Part shown: positions 12,557 to 24,615 of the stretch, in pieces | Position numbering within the stretch: position 1 is the stretch's first letter | Layout: each line of letters opens with the position of its first letter | Source of the DNA: Allacma fusca | Taxonomy: Eukaryota > Arthropoda > Collembola > Symphypleona > Sminthuridae | DNA length: 64,000 bases | Assembly: GCA_947179485.1 (NCBI GenBank) | Contig: OX359247.1 | Span: 36,928,801-36,992,800 of the forward strand | Reading direction: 5' to 3' | Made by a program: the position numbers and the translations under genes | Notes under the pieces: generated by a model | What the model was told of the DNA's origin: nothing | Database searches by the model: none | Seen by the model: the letters and a program-made list of their open reading frames with translations, nothing else

Positions 12557-15053
12557 ACCGCTACTAAACTATACAATCTCAAATACCTACGTACCGTCCT
12601 CCTCTGTACACACAGAGTCCACACGTATAGATACATAGATACATACCAATGCAGAAACTACGCAGTGATCTATTTTTTTTTTCTTATTTGAAATTAAATT
12701 GAATGTCTTCCTATTAAAAATACCTTAAAGCAATACCTCAATTTAAAATTTCGATATCGAGTATATTGGAATAAATCCCCTTTGGATCTCCCATTGTTTA
12801 CAAGCACCTCATTTTTGTCTCTACAGACACCATCCGACTCTCCCATACAGAAGAAACAAGTAAATAAACATCTACGTCAGCATAATATTTTCCTCTCAGA
12901 AGACTCTCAAGGCCCATGAGATTTCACATAATTTTTTGACCCACTATATTATTACAGACATTAGTCTGGCAGAGACAGGCGTCATGCTACGCGCCATAGT
13001 CTTTCCACTAACTGTAACTTACTAATCATTGTGTCTGTCCTGATCTGAGTTTATATCATATCTGTGTTCATGATTGCGCCGTAGTATTATGTGTAGATAG
13101 TAGACACACCACTACTACACAGAGAGAACATGTATTTGGGTACTTGAAGTAATAATTAGGTCCTTCAATGCTGTGCTCGGATCTGCGAAGGCAGGACGTG
13201 ACAATGATCATTTATATACATAGGTATCTAATATAGATACTAGTGGGACTGAAATAATTTTTTATTTCATTCCATCCAAGTAGATACTGATGTGTGTTGG
13301 TTGGAAGGGCGAAAACACATGTAGATGGGAAAGATATACGCACGGTCTGTACAAGATATTGGATGTAATTTCATAGTCTAGGACTACCCCTCCTGTGATG
13401 GTCAAGTGACTAAAGTATCTATACATAAATAAATGTACATGGATAATAATTACATGACAGGGGGAAAACTTGACTGGGAATGTATCTTTTTATCCTTTGA
13501 GGTTGGCACTGTGTCGAAGTGGCATCAAAAACATGGACACCATTTGGACGGACAGGACGGAGGTACAAGCAAAAATATAGTGTGAATGTCACCCATTAAG
13601 ACAGACTCGTCCGTGGATATTTATTATAATGTTACATAGGAGGATACGCCACACCAGACTCTCAAACAGGCCATGGATGGAGAAGTACAATGCAAAATGG
13701 GTAGTTTTAAGTCGTTCGGCCCAGGTATGACTCTGCATCCGTAATAGTAATATTGGGATGCATGACAGGGACGGCTTAGAGGTAGCAAGTCGGGCCAATT
13801 CTGAGAAAATAGTGTAAAATGTTCCTAATGTTGTTGAGGCGTGGAGTTGAGAGTGAGTTGAAAGATTTCAATGTGACTGAGAGGTTGGTTGCAAGTGAGG
13901 AACGAAATGGCGGACAGAAAAGGGAGAGGAAAGTGTGTGACTGTAAATTTTATGCGAGACTCTCAGAGACGAGACCGTATGTGCCTGAGCTCACTCGTGC
14001 CAGAGGCAAAGTCACTGGTCAATTATAATGACATTCTACTATGGTTACAGAGCTTCGAGCCTAATGTAATCAGAGTTAATGTACGGAGGAGAGACAAAGG
14101 CAGGTCCATTTATCATCGGAATTAGTCTCCACACGTACTTTTTTTTTTCCGCTAAATCATCAGAGGCTTCAGCATTTATCAAATGAAGAAATGTGATATG
14201 ATGATTTTCAACCATTTATTTTCCACCTAGCTCTTGTCCCGTCTGGAGAGCATGTTATTAATTATACTTGCCATTTCTACGAGCAGTGTCTCACAAAAGC
14301 AGGTTTTTATTGCTACACTACTACTACTTAACTTACTACTCCTAAAACTGCCGGCCCTCAAGGCAGGAGACATCTTTTCGCTCAAATTTTCCAAGAGCTT
14401 TTTGTTCCTACGGATATGTTCAGATATACATATGTAATTACGTATGTATGTGCTCTCAAGACTTGAAAGATACTTTGTACAAGATATGAGGATACTTTCC
14501 TATATCTATAGCATAGACACTCATACACAGTGGAAATACATTAGTTGCTGGAACTTCAATGGGAAAAAATAAATCCTAGAGGTAAATGACATTTCAACTG
14601 GGTTACAAAATCCAGGGATGGATTTCTGCATGGAGGCATGACCGTAAGAATAAGCCCCGTTATGCTGGCTTCCTTTCCGGACACTTATGTAACTCCCTGC
14701 CTGTGCCTGTCTCCTCACAGTACAAAGATTCAGACTCCAAGCACTACAGTAGTGTATATGGACTGGAAGATATCATATTCTGAAATGCTTTTAGTTTTTT
14801 CCCCACGTTTGTTCGCTTCTTCCTCCTAAATAATAAATTCTCAAGTTTCCGATAACACGGACATGTCCTCAGCTCCTACATACACATAACTTGACACATA
14901 TAATGTCTTCCCGCACATAGTACACAACACAAGTGGGGTATGAGACAGGGAGAGAGTCTATATTTTATCTACAGTATAGATATATGTAGATATAGTATTT
15001 ATATAGTTATCCATATCTATACCAAACCCTAGATACTTGTGGACTTGCGACAG
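12557..15053. other. Stretch without recognisable gene
   Basis: Mostly AT-rich. A somewhat GC-richer patch at about 13800-14110 has two overlapping plus-strand open frames (13819-14028 and 13889-14125). One contains an ATG in a good context (GAAATGGCGGAC, about 13905). With two competing frames and no splice partner, I do not call a gene. Confidence 0.5.
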
Positions 15054-15358
15054 TCAAACAGTTCTTTTTTTTCCGTAGGACACAGTAGTACCTATATCTA
15101 CTCCTGGGCTCATCCCATGAATATACATAGTACCAGTCCATTCATACTTAATCATGTCGCCTGATGTGCATGGTGTGGGAAAAACGCCCTGATACCAGTA
15201 TAACCCAACACTATAGCCTCCCCTGATACTACTGTATTTAACATGGAAATCTACAGCCAGGACGGAGACACTTGCAGGACAGTAGGAAAATTTAATTGTG
15301 CTTTGATTAATTACGAAGCTTTCCGTATCATAACAATCCCCATTATTGTAGTCCGTTC
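15054..15358 (-). CDS. Unidentified exon-like ORF, possibly from a secreted protein
   Basis: On the minus strand a good 3' splice site (CTTTATCTTTTACAAG) ends just right of 15358. It is followed by 100 open codons to a TGA at 15054. The peptide is rich in Tyr, Gly, Ser and Thr and has three Cys (in the contexts GDCYD, SYCPAS and TPCTSG). It alternates hydrophobic and polar residues as in beta-sheet extracellular domains (VLAVDFHVKYSS, YSVGLYWYQGVF). It would be a terminal exon entered with one base of a codon carried over. A second minus-strand exon-like ORF lies 83 bases upstream at 15441-15522, but their reading phases cannot be joined by any GT donor I can see. No domain family is recognised. 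The call rests on composition and the splice site only. Confidence 0.33.
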
Positions 15359-15440
15359 CTTGTAAAAGATAAAGATTTTTTTTCTCATGCATAACACATA
15401 TGATTAGAAGCTATTACACCTATCCTATCGTAGAGTAGTG

Positions 15441-15522
15441 CTAGATGGAAAATATCCAAGACAACGCTCCAAGATCCTGCTCAAACTCTATGTGGGAGTC
15501 AAACGTGCAAACCCATTTGGTT
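15441..15522 (-). CDS. Short exon-like ORF upstream of the 15054-15358 ORF
   Basis: A plausible minus-strand 3' splice site (ATCTACTGTAG) is followed by 26 open codons and a TAG. The peptide begins TKWVCTFDSHIEFEQDLG. Its acceptor phase (two bases carried in) would fit a GTATGC donor inside the signal-peptide-like ORF at 17839-17922, but that donor is poor. It has no suitable donor of its own toward 15358. It may be chance or part of a pseudogene. Confidence 0.15.
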
Positions 15523-15553
15523 CTACAGTAGATATACACAGATACATACAAAT

Positions 15554-15605
15554 ATCCTGAAAACCCAGTCGTTGAGAAAATCCTGAAGACCCAGTCGTCA
15601 AGACC
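15554..15605. repeat. 26-bp tandem duplication, two copies
   Basis: Two adjacent units beginning ATCCTGAA and containing ACCCAGTCGT, starting 26 bp apart, with a few substitutions. A local slippage or duplication event. Confidence 0.75.
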
Positions 15606-17018
15606 TTTGTTAACTACACGCACCGTAGGATTCATATGTATGTAGCTCCTGTTTGAAAGGGAACGTACGACAAGTAATCTTCACCCCATGCTTTGTGTGT
15701 AAATTTGACATCCTATACTTCCTACTATATGAATGTGTAGCGTCTCCTATGAATGCAAAACTTACTACGACTACAACACTCTCAAATGATCCTATAAAAT
15801 GACTGTCTTGGTAAAGTTACAGAAATCCCTACATTGGGATGAATAGGTATAATTACATATAGCGTAGGATTTGCATCCCATATCTAATTGTACATGTACA
15901 AATGCATATCCCCCTACCAGAATAACACTCTCAGACAGGACAATGAACAGAGCCTAATTTAATGTAAATACAAAATGTAAGAACCAAGTGTGGACTCTGC
16001 TCATTGAGATTCAACACACTATTGCGCTCACAATAATATACACAGGAAATTTTCTACCTTTGCCGTCTACTCGAGAGATGCACCAGAGGTAGACAGTACT
16101 GATGCGAAGGTTAGATACGCGAGACTCCAATCACACACAGAGATACATAAACAGTACGTAACCAGAGATATATAGATAGACTGTCTATGCGCACACACGC
16201 ACGTACATACAAATTGGTTTAAAAGCCGGCAATGTGACGAGAAAAATATTCGAGGGTTATGTACTGACTATGGGAAAAGTGAAAGGTAAAGCTCCACACT
16301 TTAATTCAGTCCATGTACTGTAGGTATATCTCCTGATGAGTGCATACAGATAGGGATGAGCGTGCCAGCAGAGAGGTCTGTAGTTTTTTTCTGCAACTTA
16401 CCACATTATAAGGAAGAGATTTTTCTGCAAATGGAAAGGTAAGTGACATACATACGGAGGAAATATGTGCTTGCATACAAGTGCATCGGACCAGGAGCAG
16501 GAGCGTCGTCTGTATACTTATATATATCCGTGGGTTTCTCGACATCCTCACATCTCCTCAGAAAGAGCCATGCACAGTTGAAGGTGGAGCAGGAGTGCTA
16601 CTTTAAAAAAAATCTTTTTCTTTTGAAGTATGTACATCCCCACAAACATGACCAGACAGTTCTTCTGCCGTAGGAAAAGTTGCGCTCGTATACTACTGTA
16701 TATACCAAAATATTAAGTTGATTGTATGCTTGGTTTTTACGACGCCACGCTGTGCACATCCACAAAGGGCCTATGCAGTAGTACAGAAAGAACTTCCATG
16801 GGTATATGTATGTATGTATCTATATGTGCACAATTAGACAGAAAATATAACATGCAATGTTAATCGCTAATATGATAGGGCAAAATTCCTGGTGTGAAAT
16901 GAACACACATACTACAAACATATAGGAAAGGAAAAAGGAGAGAGAGGGCAAAAGTGTCTGTACATATTTAAAGATACGGGAAAAATCTGCAGGCGAGCCA
17001 GAGCATGCAAAAGCTCGG

Positions 17019-17020
<2 letters not shown>

Positions 17021-17074
<54 letters not shown>

Positions 17075-17080
17075 GTGTGT
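17021..17080. repeat. Long (GT)n microsatellite with GTAT interruptions
   Basis: Forty-two bases of perfect GT (17021-17062), then interrupted GT to 17080. The longest pure dinucleotide array in the window. Confidence 0.95.
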
Positions 17081-17675
17081 ACATATACGAGTGAACATCT
17101 CCCATACAAGTAATCTACATAAAAAAACACCATGAGACTACATATATTACAGTAGGTAGGAGAACGCTAGGAATTCATCTCTTATTTGAATTTCAATGGG
17201 TCTAGTCTAGCCCAATGTAGGTTGCTTGTATGATATATGGAGTGCATGCATGATAAAAACAACCTTTCAATATATCAATGATATCAGTCTTATGTACAGA
17301 AAAACCTTTGGTAGTACCAGTACCATACCCAGGTCTCTCCTACTATAAAAAGTGGAATATCTACTCTACAACTCTACTCCTTCGTCACTACTAGTAGTAG
17401 GTACTTATACTTCAAGGCAGGCATAATAGCTCCTATATAGGCAAGATTCTCCTCAGACATAAAATTGTATAACACACAGCACACATTCTCTTCCCAGAGA
17501 AGATATGGTAGAAATAGCTTATGACTGCTAGCCTGTGCCTGTAGCCCAGTCTCCCCTATACTTTTATTACCGAACTATATACTTACATGTGAGAAACTGT
17601 CTCATACATAATAGCTTAAGTATATCTATATAAGAACTTCCATATTAGCAGGGACGTACCCAACAGCATAGCACT

Positions 17676-17678
<3 letters not shown>

Positions 17679-17708
<30 letters not shown>
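17679..17708. repeat. (AC)15 microsatellite
   Basis: Perfect AC run of 30 bp. Confidence 0.95.
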
Positions 17709-17710
<2 letters not shown>

Positions 17711-17838
17711 CATATAGAGACAAATCATGGATCACAGAGACTGACTCTACTATTACTATGAGACTAGCCCTACTATACAGTCTGTACTATAGGATATGAT
17801 GGATATATAGAGTGGGAAGCCTGCTTGCTTGCACTACC

Positions 17839-17922
17839 CTAGAGCGCATACGACGTGCGGGAGAATAGCAGCAACACTACAACCAGCATCAAGGCAGCCA
17901 GGCTCAGTACGCATATTTCCAT
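17839..17922 (-). CDS. Short ORF resembling a signal peptide
   Basis: A minus-strand ATG at 17922 has a favourable context (A at -3, G at +4). It opens 27 codons that read like a classical secretory signal: a short N-terminus, then a long Leu/Val/Ala core (residues 5-20, including LMLVVVLLLF), then polar residues and a small-residue site around SYA. A TAG follows directly. If genuine, it is the first exon of a secreted protein spliced just before the stop. The only GT in range, GTATGC in the last codons, is a weak donor. Two longer open frames also cross this patch, one on each strand (17834-18064 minus and 17855-18106 plus), so at most one of the three is real. Confidence 0.2.
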   Translation of the reverse strand: MEICVLSLAALMLVVVLLLFSRTSYAL

Positions 17923-18502
17923 CGTACAAGTAACTTTGGTCTGCCCAGACTGCCCTCGTCTCATCATAATTTTCCAATACTATCTCACTCTTTTTGGAGT
18001 GCTCACCATAAATATTACACAAGAGTCCAAGGAAAACATTACCCTTGGAATCATCTCCCCCCAACTCGTTAAAGTTACAACGAGACCCTCAACAAATCCA
18101 CAGTAATTGATAATCGGCAATCAGTGACTTTTAATTCCTCCTCCTGTGGTATTTACAGTGAATTAAAAGTTATTTCCCAAAATTTATCCATTTTTCCCAC
18201 ACAACCCCCCCCTCTCACCCCTCTCATAATAAAACGTATACAAAAATCCCAGTGAAATTGAAAGCTCTTTCCAAACCCCATAGCACGCTTGAATATTACC
18301 AGAGAACTGGAAACCGGTCATTAGAGTGAGTTTTATACACTTTGCTATTGTGGGTTGTGGAGAGAAGAAAACAAAAACTCGGAAACTGACTATAGACAGG
18401 ATACAGTGCTGTTTGAAGGACAAGCGGTAAAAATATTTAACCGGGTTCTCAAACCAACACATTCTCATACACACGCGATAGAAACAACTTTATATTTTAT
18501 TC

Positions 18503-18504
<2 letters not shown>

Positions 18505-18556
<52 letters not shown>
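18505..18556. repeat. (CT)n microsatellite, one interruption
   Basis: CT run of about 52 bp with a TTCT interruption. Confidence 0.95.
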
Positions 18557-19220
18557 GTCTGGATATTACCCACAAAACAAAGACCTTGGCCAGACCGTGT
18601 CCATACACATAAATGAGTCCACATTGGTTTTGAACCTCGGGAGAAAGTTGACGGGAGCTAATCGATCAAAAGCCGTATAAAGTGGAAGGCGTTAATCCTG
18701 CGTGAATTATTCAAGTATTGCATAATTTTTCCAGCCAAAAAAAGTTAAAGCCTGGTATTTGTAGAGGAGAGGAAAAGGTTTTGATATATATATACTAAAA
18801 GTGTACACATTTGTTCAACGTAAGTATACTAAATACCTTGAGCTCTCACTCCGCTCACCCAGACACAACAAAGGATTAAAATTTGTTTTCAATTTCGATT
18901 CCGAGAAGGAGAGGAAGAAATTACTCTGTCGTAACAATAACTTTTAATGGGAAGACAGAGCAGAGGCTTGTTTACATATACTGGTCTCACAGTCTCAAGT
19001 ATAATCAGTGACTCCATATTCTCTTGAAAAATCTCATTGATGTAATTACGCACCAATGATTTGAGACACATGTTCAATTTAAAAACATACATAATAAATT
19101 TAACTTGAGTCGGTCCCTGTCTCATTGGGAGTTGATAGATGCGGCGTCGTTTTCAAAACTTGGAGACCAAGGACCTGTAATAAGTGAGTACGAAACCATT
19201 AAACTTGTTGTGTTGTTGTT

Positions 19221-19269
19221 CTGTGTATGTGTATGTGTGTTTGTGTGTGTGTGTGTGTATGTGTGTGTA
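19221..19269. repeat. Imperfect (GT)n microsatellite
   Basis: GT/GTAT-rich run with several interruptions. Confidence 0.85.
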
Positions 19270-21380
19270 CATAAGTGAGGAAAGGAACAGAAAAAAAAAT
19301 TGTTTGCTTCACTATATATCAGTACTAACTACCGCTACTGACTCGAGTTCGACACAAACACTGTTTACTATAGAACGACGTCTCGTCTCTCTGATTTTAT
19401 GTATGTATGTCCTCTGACATAGAGCCGTATCGAAGTATACTGTAGGAATAATAAACTTGTCGGCACTCCAATATAAGGCACACACGTGTCAAAAGTTCCG
19501 ATAAACAGTCATAATTAAATTAATCGGAAGAAAACCGAGACCGGTACGTTTCCAATTTCAGATTGTCTGGACATAAACGTAAGTCAATCGTGCCATAAAA
19601 AAAATTACATTTCATAACTTTCGCAGTGTCAATGATCATGTTGTGACTCCGGAGTCTACCCCCCCCCCCGCCCCACCCAAAAGTAGTATCAACGAAACCG
19701 ATCTGTTTTCAAAATAGAGCCGGCAATTTAGCCCGACAAATAATAATAATAATCAGTCCTTTGAGGAAAAAATATAAACTTTTCCCCGTTTTAACGTGCG
19801 TTCATATTATTGACAAGGACTTTTTACGTCATATATCTACCTTAAAGGTATCTGCAGAGCTGGGGATACAAGGAGGAGTACACCCTCTGCATACCCCTTG
19901 GACATTGTGAATGCGGTGAAAAATCATGAGAAATCACTTCCTCATTGACAGTACTACAGGCATCTTTAACTCCGGAACAGTCATCAATCAACCGAGCCAA
20001 GTGCGGGGAAACGTTGAGTGAAGAACTCATCTTAAATCTACATTATAAGGCAAATTCCCCGTCAAAGTTTTTTTTTTTCACCCGGGAAACCAGACTACAT
20101 AAAACCGTGAGTAGTTTTTGATGTCTTTGGGATTTTGATTTATTAATTTAATTAGTACTTGGAATCCGTAATGCTTCAAGAATTTATTTTTCATTCATCC
20201 TCCCAACCCCAGTCCCAAACTTAGGGAATACATTTAGCATGAAAGTTCACAAGTAAGTATAATTTAAATGTCCATATATGTACTGGGGGGAGCTTCAATA
20301 ATCGATTTGGAATTCCCAGTTTTATTCGTCTGCTCCACACCTTTTCATGTATCTACGTATACTTGTAATAGACATGTACAATGTATGTACATATGTACAT
20401 AGGTGGAATTAATGCCGAGCTTTAATCCTGGGATCCTCTCCTCTTGTAAATTAAATTATTATTCATGAACTGCATTTAAATACTAGTTCTACAGGCCTTG
20501 CAGGTATTCCCATGAATTCAGGTAGCAGGTTCCAGTTATAGACGCTGATGCTTTGTATGTAAGAAGGGCTAATTACCTTTCAGCTCACTCAAGTTAAGAG
20601 TGACCATTATTGTTTTTGAGGTTGGATCTTCCCCTACGTACATACATAAGTGTATGAGTAATAGGATTAAAATCCATATTTTTTAATACGTCGAGAAGAC
20701 TGAACCAGATTACGGCCAAACCATCCACATCGTAACCTTGAGTCAGTGCGTCTGTGACTTTTTTTAAAAAAATAAACACGGATTTGAGCCGCGAGTTATT
20801 CACATTTTTGTTGTTTGGGGATAAATTTGTTGTTGTTGTTTATGCATAAGTTGTTAGGTCTGTACAACAGACTCGTATCTAGTACTTTGTATGAGTTCCT
20901 CACGCGACACTGGGATTGACTTTGACTAAATTAATTGCGTCTCCGATAGTACCCACAATACTTTTTGTATTATTCTTTGGAGGTAGGGGAGTGTAGTAGA
21001 ACGTAATTAAAGCTGGGGGGGCTGGAGCAATTGCCTTTCCTTGATCAGCGTCTATGTCTGGCTGGGAACCTCAGGACGTAATCAGTTATTAGTCATACTC
21101 ACATAGTCAGTCCATTCTTTGTTGTAAACAAAGTCTCTTGGCGTCAACTGAACGAAACTTTTAGGTTTCCAAGATATCACTCCTATATACAGTAGATGCA
21201 TGGATTTCATCCTGGGATTTTGTATTAAGTAGGGATATCAGCCCAAGTATTTTTATTACAAGCCTGTATCTACATATTTATACTCTACGTATATACTTTT
21301 AAGCATAATGTGTGGACTACTAGTCCAGGGCTGACGCACGTATGTATGTATCTTTAGATCGTAGGGCAGAGCTTAAAAGC

Positions 21381-21400
21381 CACACACACACACACACACA
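21381..21400. repeat. (CA)10 microsatellite
   Basis: Perfect CA run of 20 bp. Confidence 0.9.
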
Positions 21401-21604
21401 CTTTTACTCGGAAATGTTTTCCCTCGATCTTAATGCTATTTGTCTGGGTTGTTTACGTACACGCTTATGTACAGTTTACAACTCTCTTCTCATACATACG
21501 CTCATACACAGGGAGTCGTAGGTGCATGAATGTGAGTATGTACGAGGACATGAGCCGCGTTTACAATTTACAACGTGCATCTCATATCTCTCTAAATGTA
21601 TTCT

Positions 21605-21665
21605 GTTAGTAGTAGTCGTAGTAGTAATGATATCTGTAGATACAGTAGTAGTAGTAGTAGTAGTT
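21605..21665. repeat. Interrupted (GTA)n trinucleotide repeat
   Basis: Two GTA/TAG blocks around a short unique segment. It encodes valine runs in the plus-strand open frame that crosses it. Confidence 0.85.
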
Positions 21666-23443
21666 GCTACAAGGATACCGTCTCAACCTGACAGGGACAA
21701 GCTGGAAACCGCTATGCACACAATTTTGATATTAATTGAATACAACCATGTGGCGCAATGGCTCCACTCTCTACATATACTACGAGACCTGCACCTAGAT
21801 AAAACTAAATCATATTATTACAACATCCTTTACGGATGGAACTGGTCTTATTACACTGACTCCTTCTCTCGCTCTGCTTTCTCGAGGAGTGCTGAAGGAA
21901 TCCAGAAAAAAATTATCTCATTTCAAAGTAAAGGAAAAAAAAAAAAAAAAACTTGGCGTACCTAAATCTTGGGAGGGTGGATGACTAAACCATGGCACAG
22001 GACCCGGCTTCCCGTCCTTCCTCTCCCACCATCCCCGTAAACATTTTATACACACATACACCCAGACCTTAAAAAAAAGAGGTTGAGAGGAACAGTTTAA
22101 TTTAGGGATTTAGACAACTTTCCGGATAGTCAGCGAACTTTTGGTTTTAAGGAGACTGTGCCGTATCCCCCCGGTGAAGGGAGTTTTGTAACAAAGGGAG
22201 AACAGCCCACGGATTGAGGCAGTTTGAGCAAATGGCGACAATGAAATAAAAGCTAATGTTATTAAGAATGTTAAATAGCTGAAAAGTTTTTTATTAGCAG
22301 GGTTGCATTAAAAATATAAAATCCTCGAGACTCTCTCTCTCTCTCTATATCTTCCTCCAACCATGACAGCCCTCCTATTTGAATCTCTCAGACTTTATAC
22401 GTAGATATAGATAGTGATACGCATAATTATATAAGTCTGCTCTCTGTATGTAGGAGATTAGTACTTGATGAAAATAGTCCCGCCATAGTTGGGATCCGTA
22501 GATATTTATATAATTACTTTACACAATGTACATACATCATACTCACACTTCAACAAGATATATGGACTTTTAGCGGTGAATGGGCAAATACGGTACGCAT
22601 CCGTGTTCGTATCTATATTTTTATGGATGACTGGAAGGAATTATGTGTTGTATGCAAATCTGTAGATTATACTGTACTTGGAGTATCAAATCCACATGGA
22701 TCAAGTTTGAAAGGAGAAAAAGGGGAGACAAATTTTGCAGTCTGATGGTTGAATGTCCGTCCGTGCATCGTTCACAAAAGTAGTAGAGAGTGTCTTAGGC
22801 CTAACTAACATGTTATGCATAGACGCAATTACATACATATGTATGTAGATATGTATGTGGGTTCCGTGGCCCAATGTAATTTAACCAGGTCTGTTAAATT
22901 ATACATATGGGCTCTGATAGAAAAAAACTGCTTCTATGGTGCTTAGCCCTTGTGTATCTATACTTACATAAAGGACTGTATGATATTTTTAATGATTTTA
23001 GCTCAGGAGCCTCTGTATGTATAAGGACCTCTCATGTGTAATAAGATGGCTGTACTGCAATTCTATGTGTAGATGGCTGTATGTGTATTTGAGACCATTA
23101 AGTTCTCTAGAAACTGATGGGATCCCAAGAATACACATTGTGCTGATTTAAAGGACTCTGACTAGCTCTTCCACGGCATATAAGGAGAAAAACTTGTGAT
23201 TTGTAAGGAGGGATAGTGAACATAACAATTGTTATGTTATCTCAAGATATCGAAATGTCTTAAGCAATATCATTCGTGTTACAGACAGGGACCACTTCGT
23301 CCTCATCTTACATGGCGAGAAAAGTGCGAGCCTGAGGAGAGCTACGGAGATAGTATTCCTTTATGGAATTTTTCTACAGCAATTGACTGCATATATGCTT
23401 TTTTTTCCCATGTTCAGACAGACGACGTGAAGTTGCTACTCCC

Positions 23444-23475
23444 TTGTTGTTGTTGTTGCTGCTGCTGTTGCTGCA
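23444..23475. repeat. (TTG)n / (CTG)n trinucleotide repeat
   Basis: TTG triplets change to CTG triplets. It creates a cysteine run in one plus-strand frame, so that frame is not treated as a gene. Confidence 0.85.
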
Positions 23476-24370
23476 ATAGTTAGCCATTTGACTGCAACTC
23501 CGGGGCTCTGGTGACTTGACTTGCTCCCAGTTTGTCTACCTTACATAGATACTTATACACAACTATAGTAGACCCCTACAGATATCTACATACAAGCATG
23601 GCTGTCTGTACGCTCTCTCTGTAATCCCCTGTACAATTGACTAAAGAAGGTGCATCTGTATAGTATACACCAAAAGTAATGGATTTCCTTGAGTCTTAAA
23701 GTCAAAGGAGTACGAAGTTGTTGACGACTTTTCTCTCACACCAGCAATATTCTTGAAGAGGAAGATTGTACATAGGAGATTGTCGAGTCGAGAATGAGAG
23801 ATAGAGAATGGGCAAAGAGTAGGCCGTGACTTTAGCTCCACACTACACTACAGCGTAGTACATCACATCTTATTCTTATTCTCAGGCAAAAACCAAGGGA
23901 AAAAAGGAGTACACGGATGTGTGTAAGTAAACTGAAAGGACGAGTACCTATCTCCTCTCCCTGCCTCTCTCTCTCCTATACCAGTCCCAACTACAACTAC
24001 CAAGTCTACCATCATCAGTGAGTACATGTGCACTTCTCCCTATAACCATAAGCACACACACCTCCCTACATCCACTTGTACATACATACATCACCATATA
24101 TGCACGTCCATGTGATTGCATTACATTTGGTAGGAGTAGATAGTACAGTAGTAGTAGTAGTTATAGTACTATAGTAGTGTTGGAGCTCCACAAACTTGCT
24201 CTCGACTCTTCCACCAATCCATACATAATTACATTGGAGTATAAAGGAAAAGCTTAGCCTGTCTGCCGTCTAGACATTGTCTGTTTATTGTACTTGGACG
24301 ATTTCACCAGGAGTAGCAGCAGCCAGCAAAGTAATGACATACTATATACCACTCACTACACACACTACTG

Positions 24371-24478
24371 CACACACACACACACACACCAAACTCACAG
24401 CATCAAAACGCTATTCAGACTTTCAGACAGGCCCTCTCTCTCTCTCTCTCTTTCACACACACACATACACACTCACAA
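24371..24478. repeat. Compound CA ... CT ... CA microsatellite cluster
   Basis: CA run at about 24371-24389, CT run at about 24434-24451, then an interrupted CA run to about 24478. Confidence 0.85.
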
Positions 24479-24591
24479 CAGATGCATGTAGGACTCATCC
24501 AGACTCATACAAAGTAGAGGACTACTATACAGAGCTGAAGATAGGGGCACGTAATAATCTTCTATAGGGATGTGTGTGTAATTATACCTAC

Positions 24592-24615
24592 GTGTGTGTG
24601 TGTGTGTGTGTGTGT
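24592..24615. repeat. (GT)12 microsatellite
   Basis: GT run of about 24 bp. Confidence 0.9.

Larger units (their letters stand above)
15606..17838. other. Stretch without recognisable gene
   Basis: Contains a long GT array (17021-17080) and an AC array (17679-17708). On the minus strand, 16402-16424 is a 23-base segment framed by CCTTTCCATTTGCAG and a perfect GTAAGT donor, which would be a microexon if real. I found no partner with a matching phase. Confidence 0.5.

Noticed and set aside
16820..17133. Minus-strand frames with Thr-His repeats
   Set aside because: They are a translation of the GT array at 17021-17080.
21522..21965. Plus-strand frame of 147 codons
   Set aside because: It has no ATG start (it opens with GTG). 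Much of it translates a (GTA)n repeat (valine runs) and an A-run (lysine run). There is no domain or splice support.
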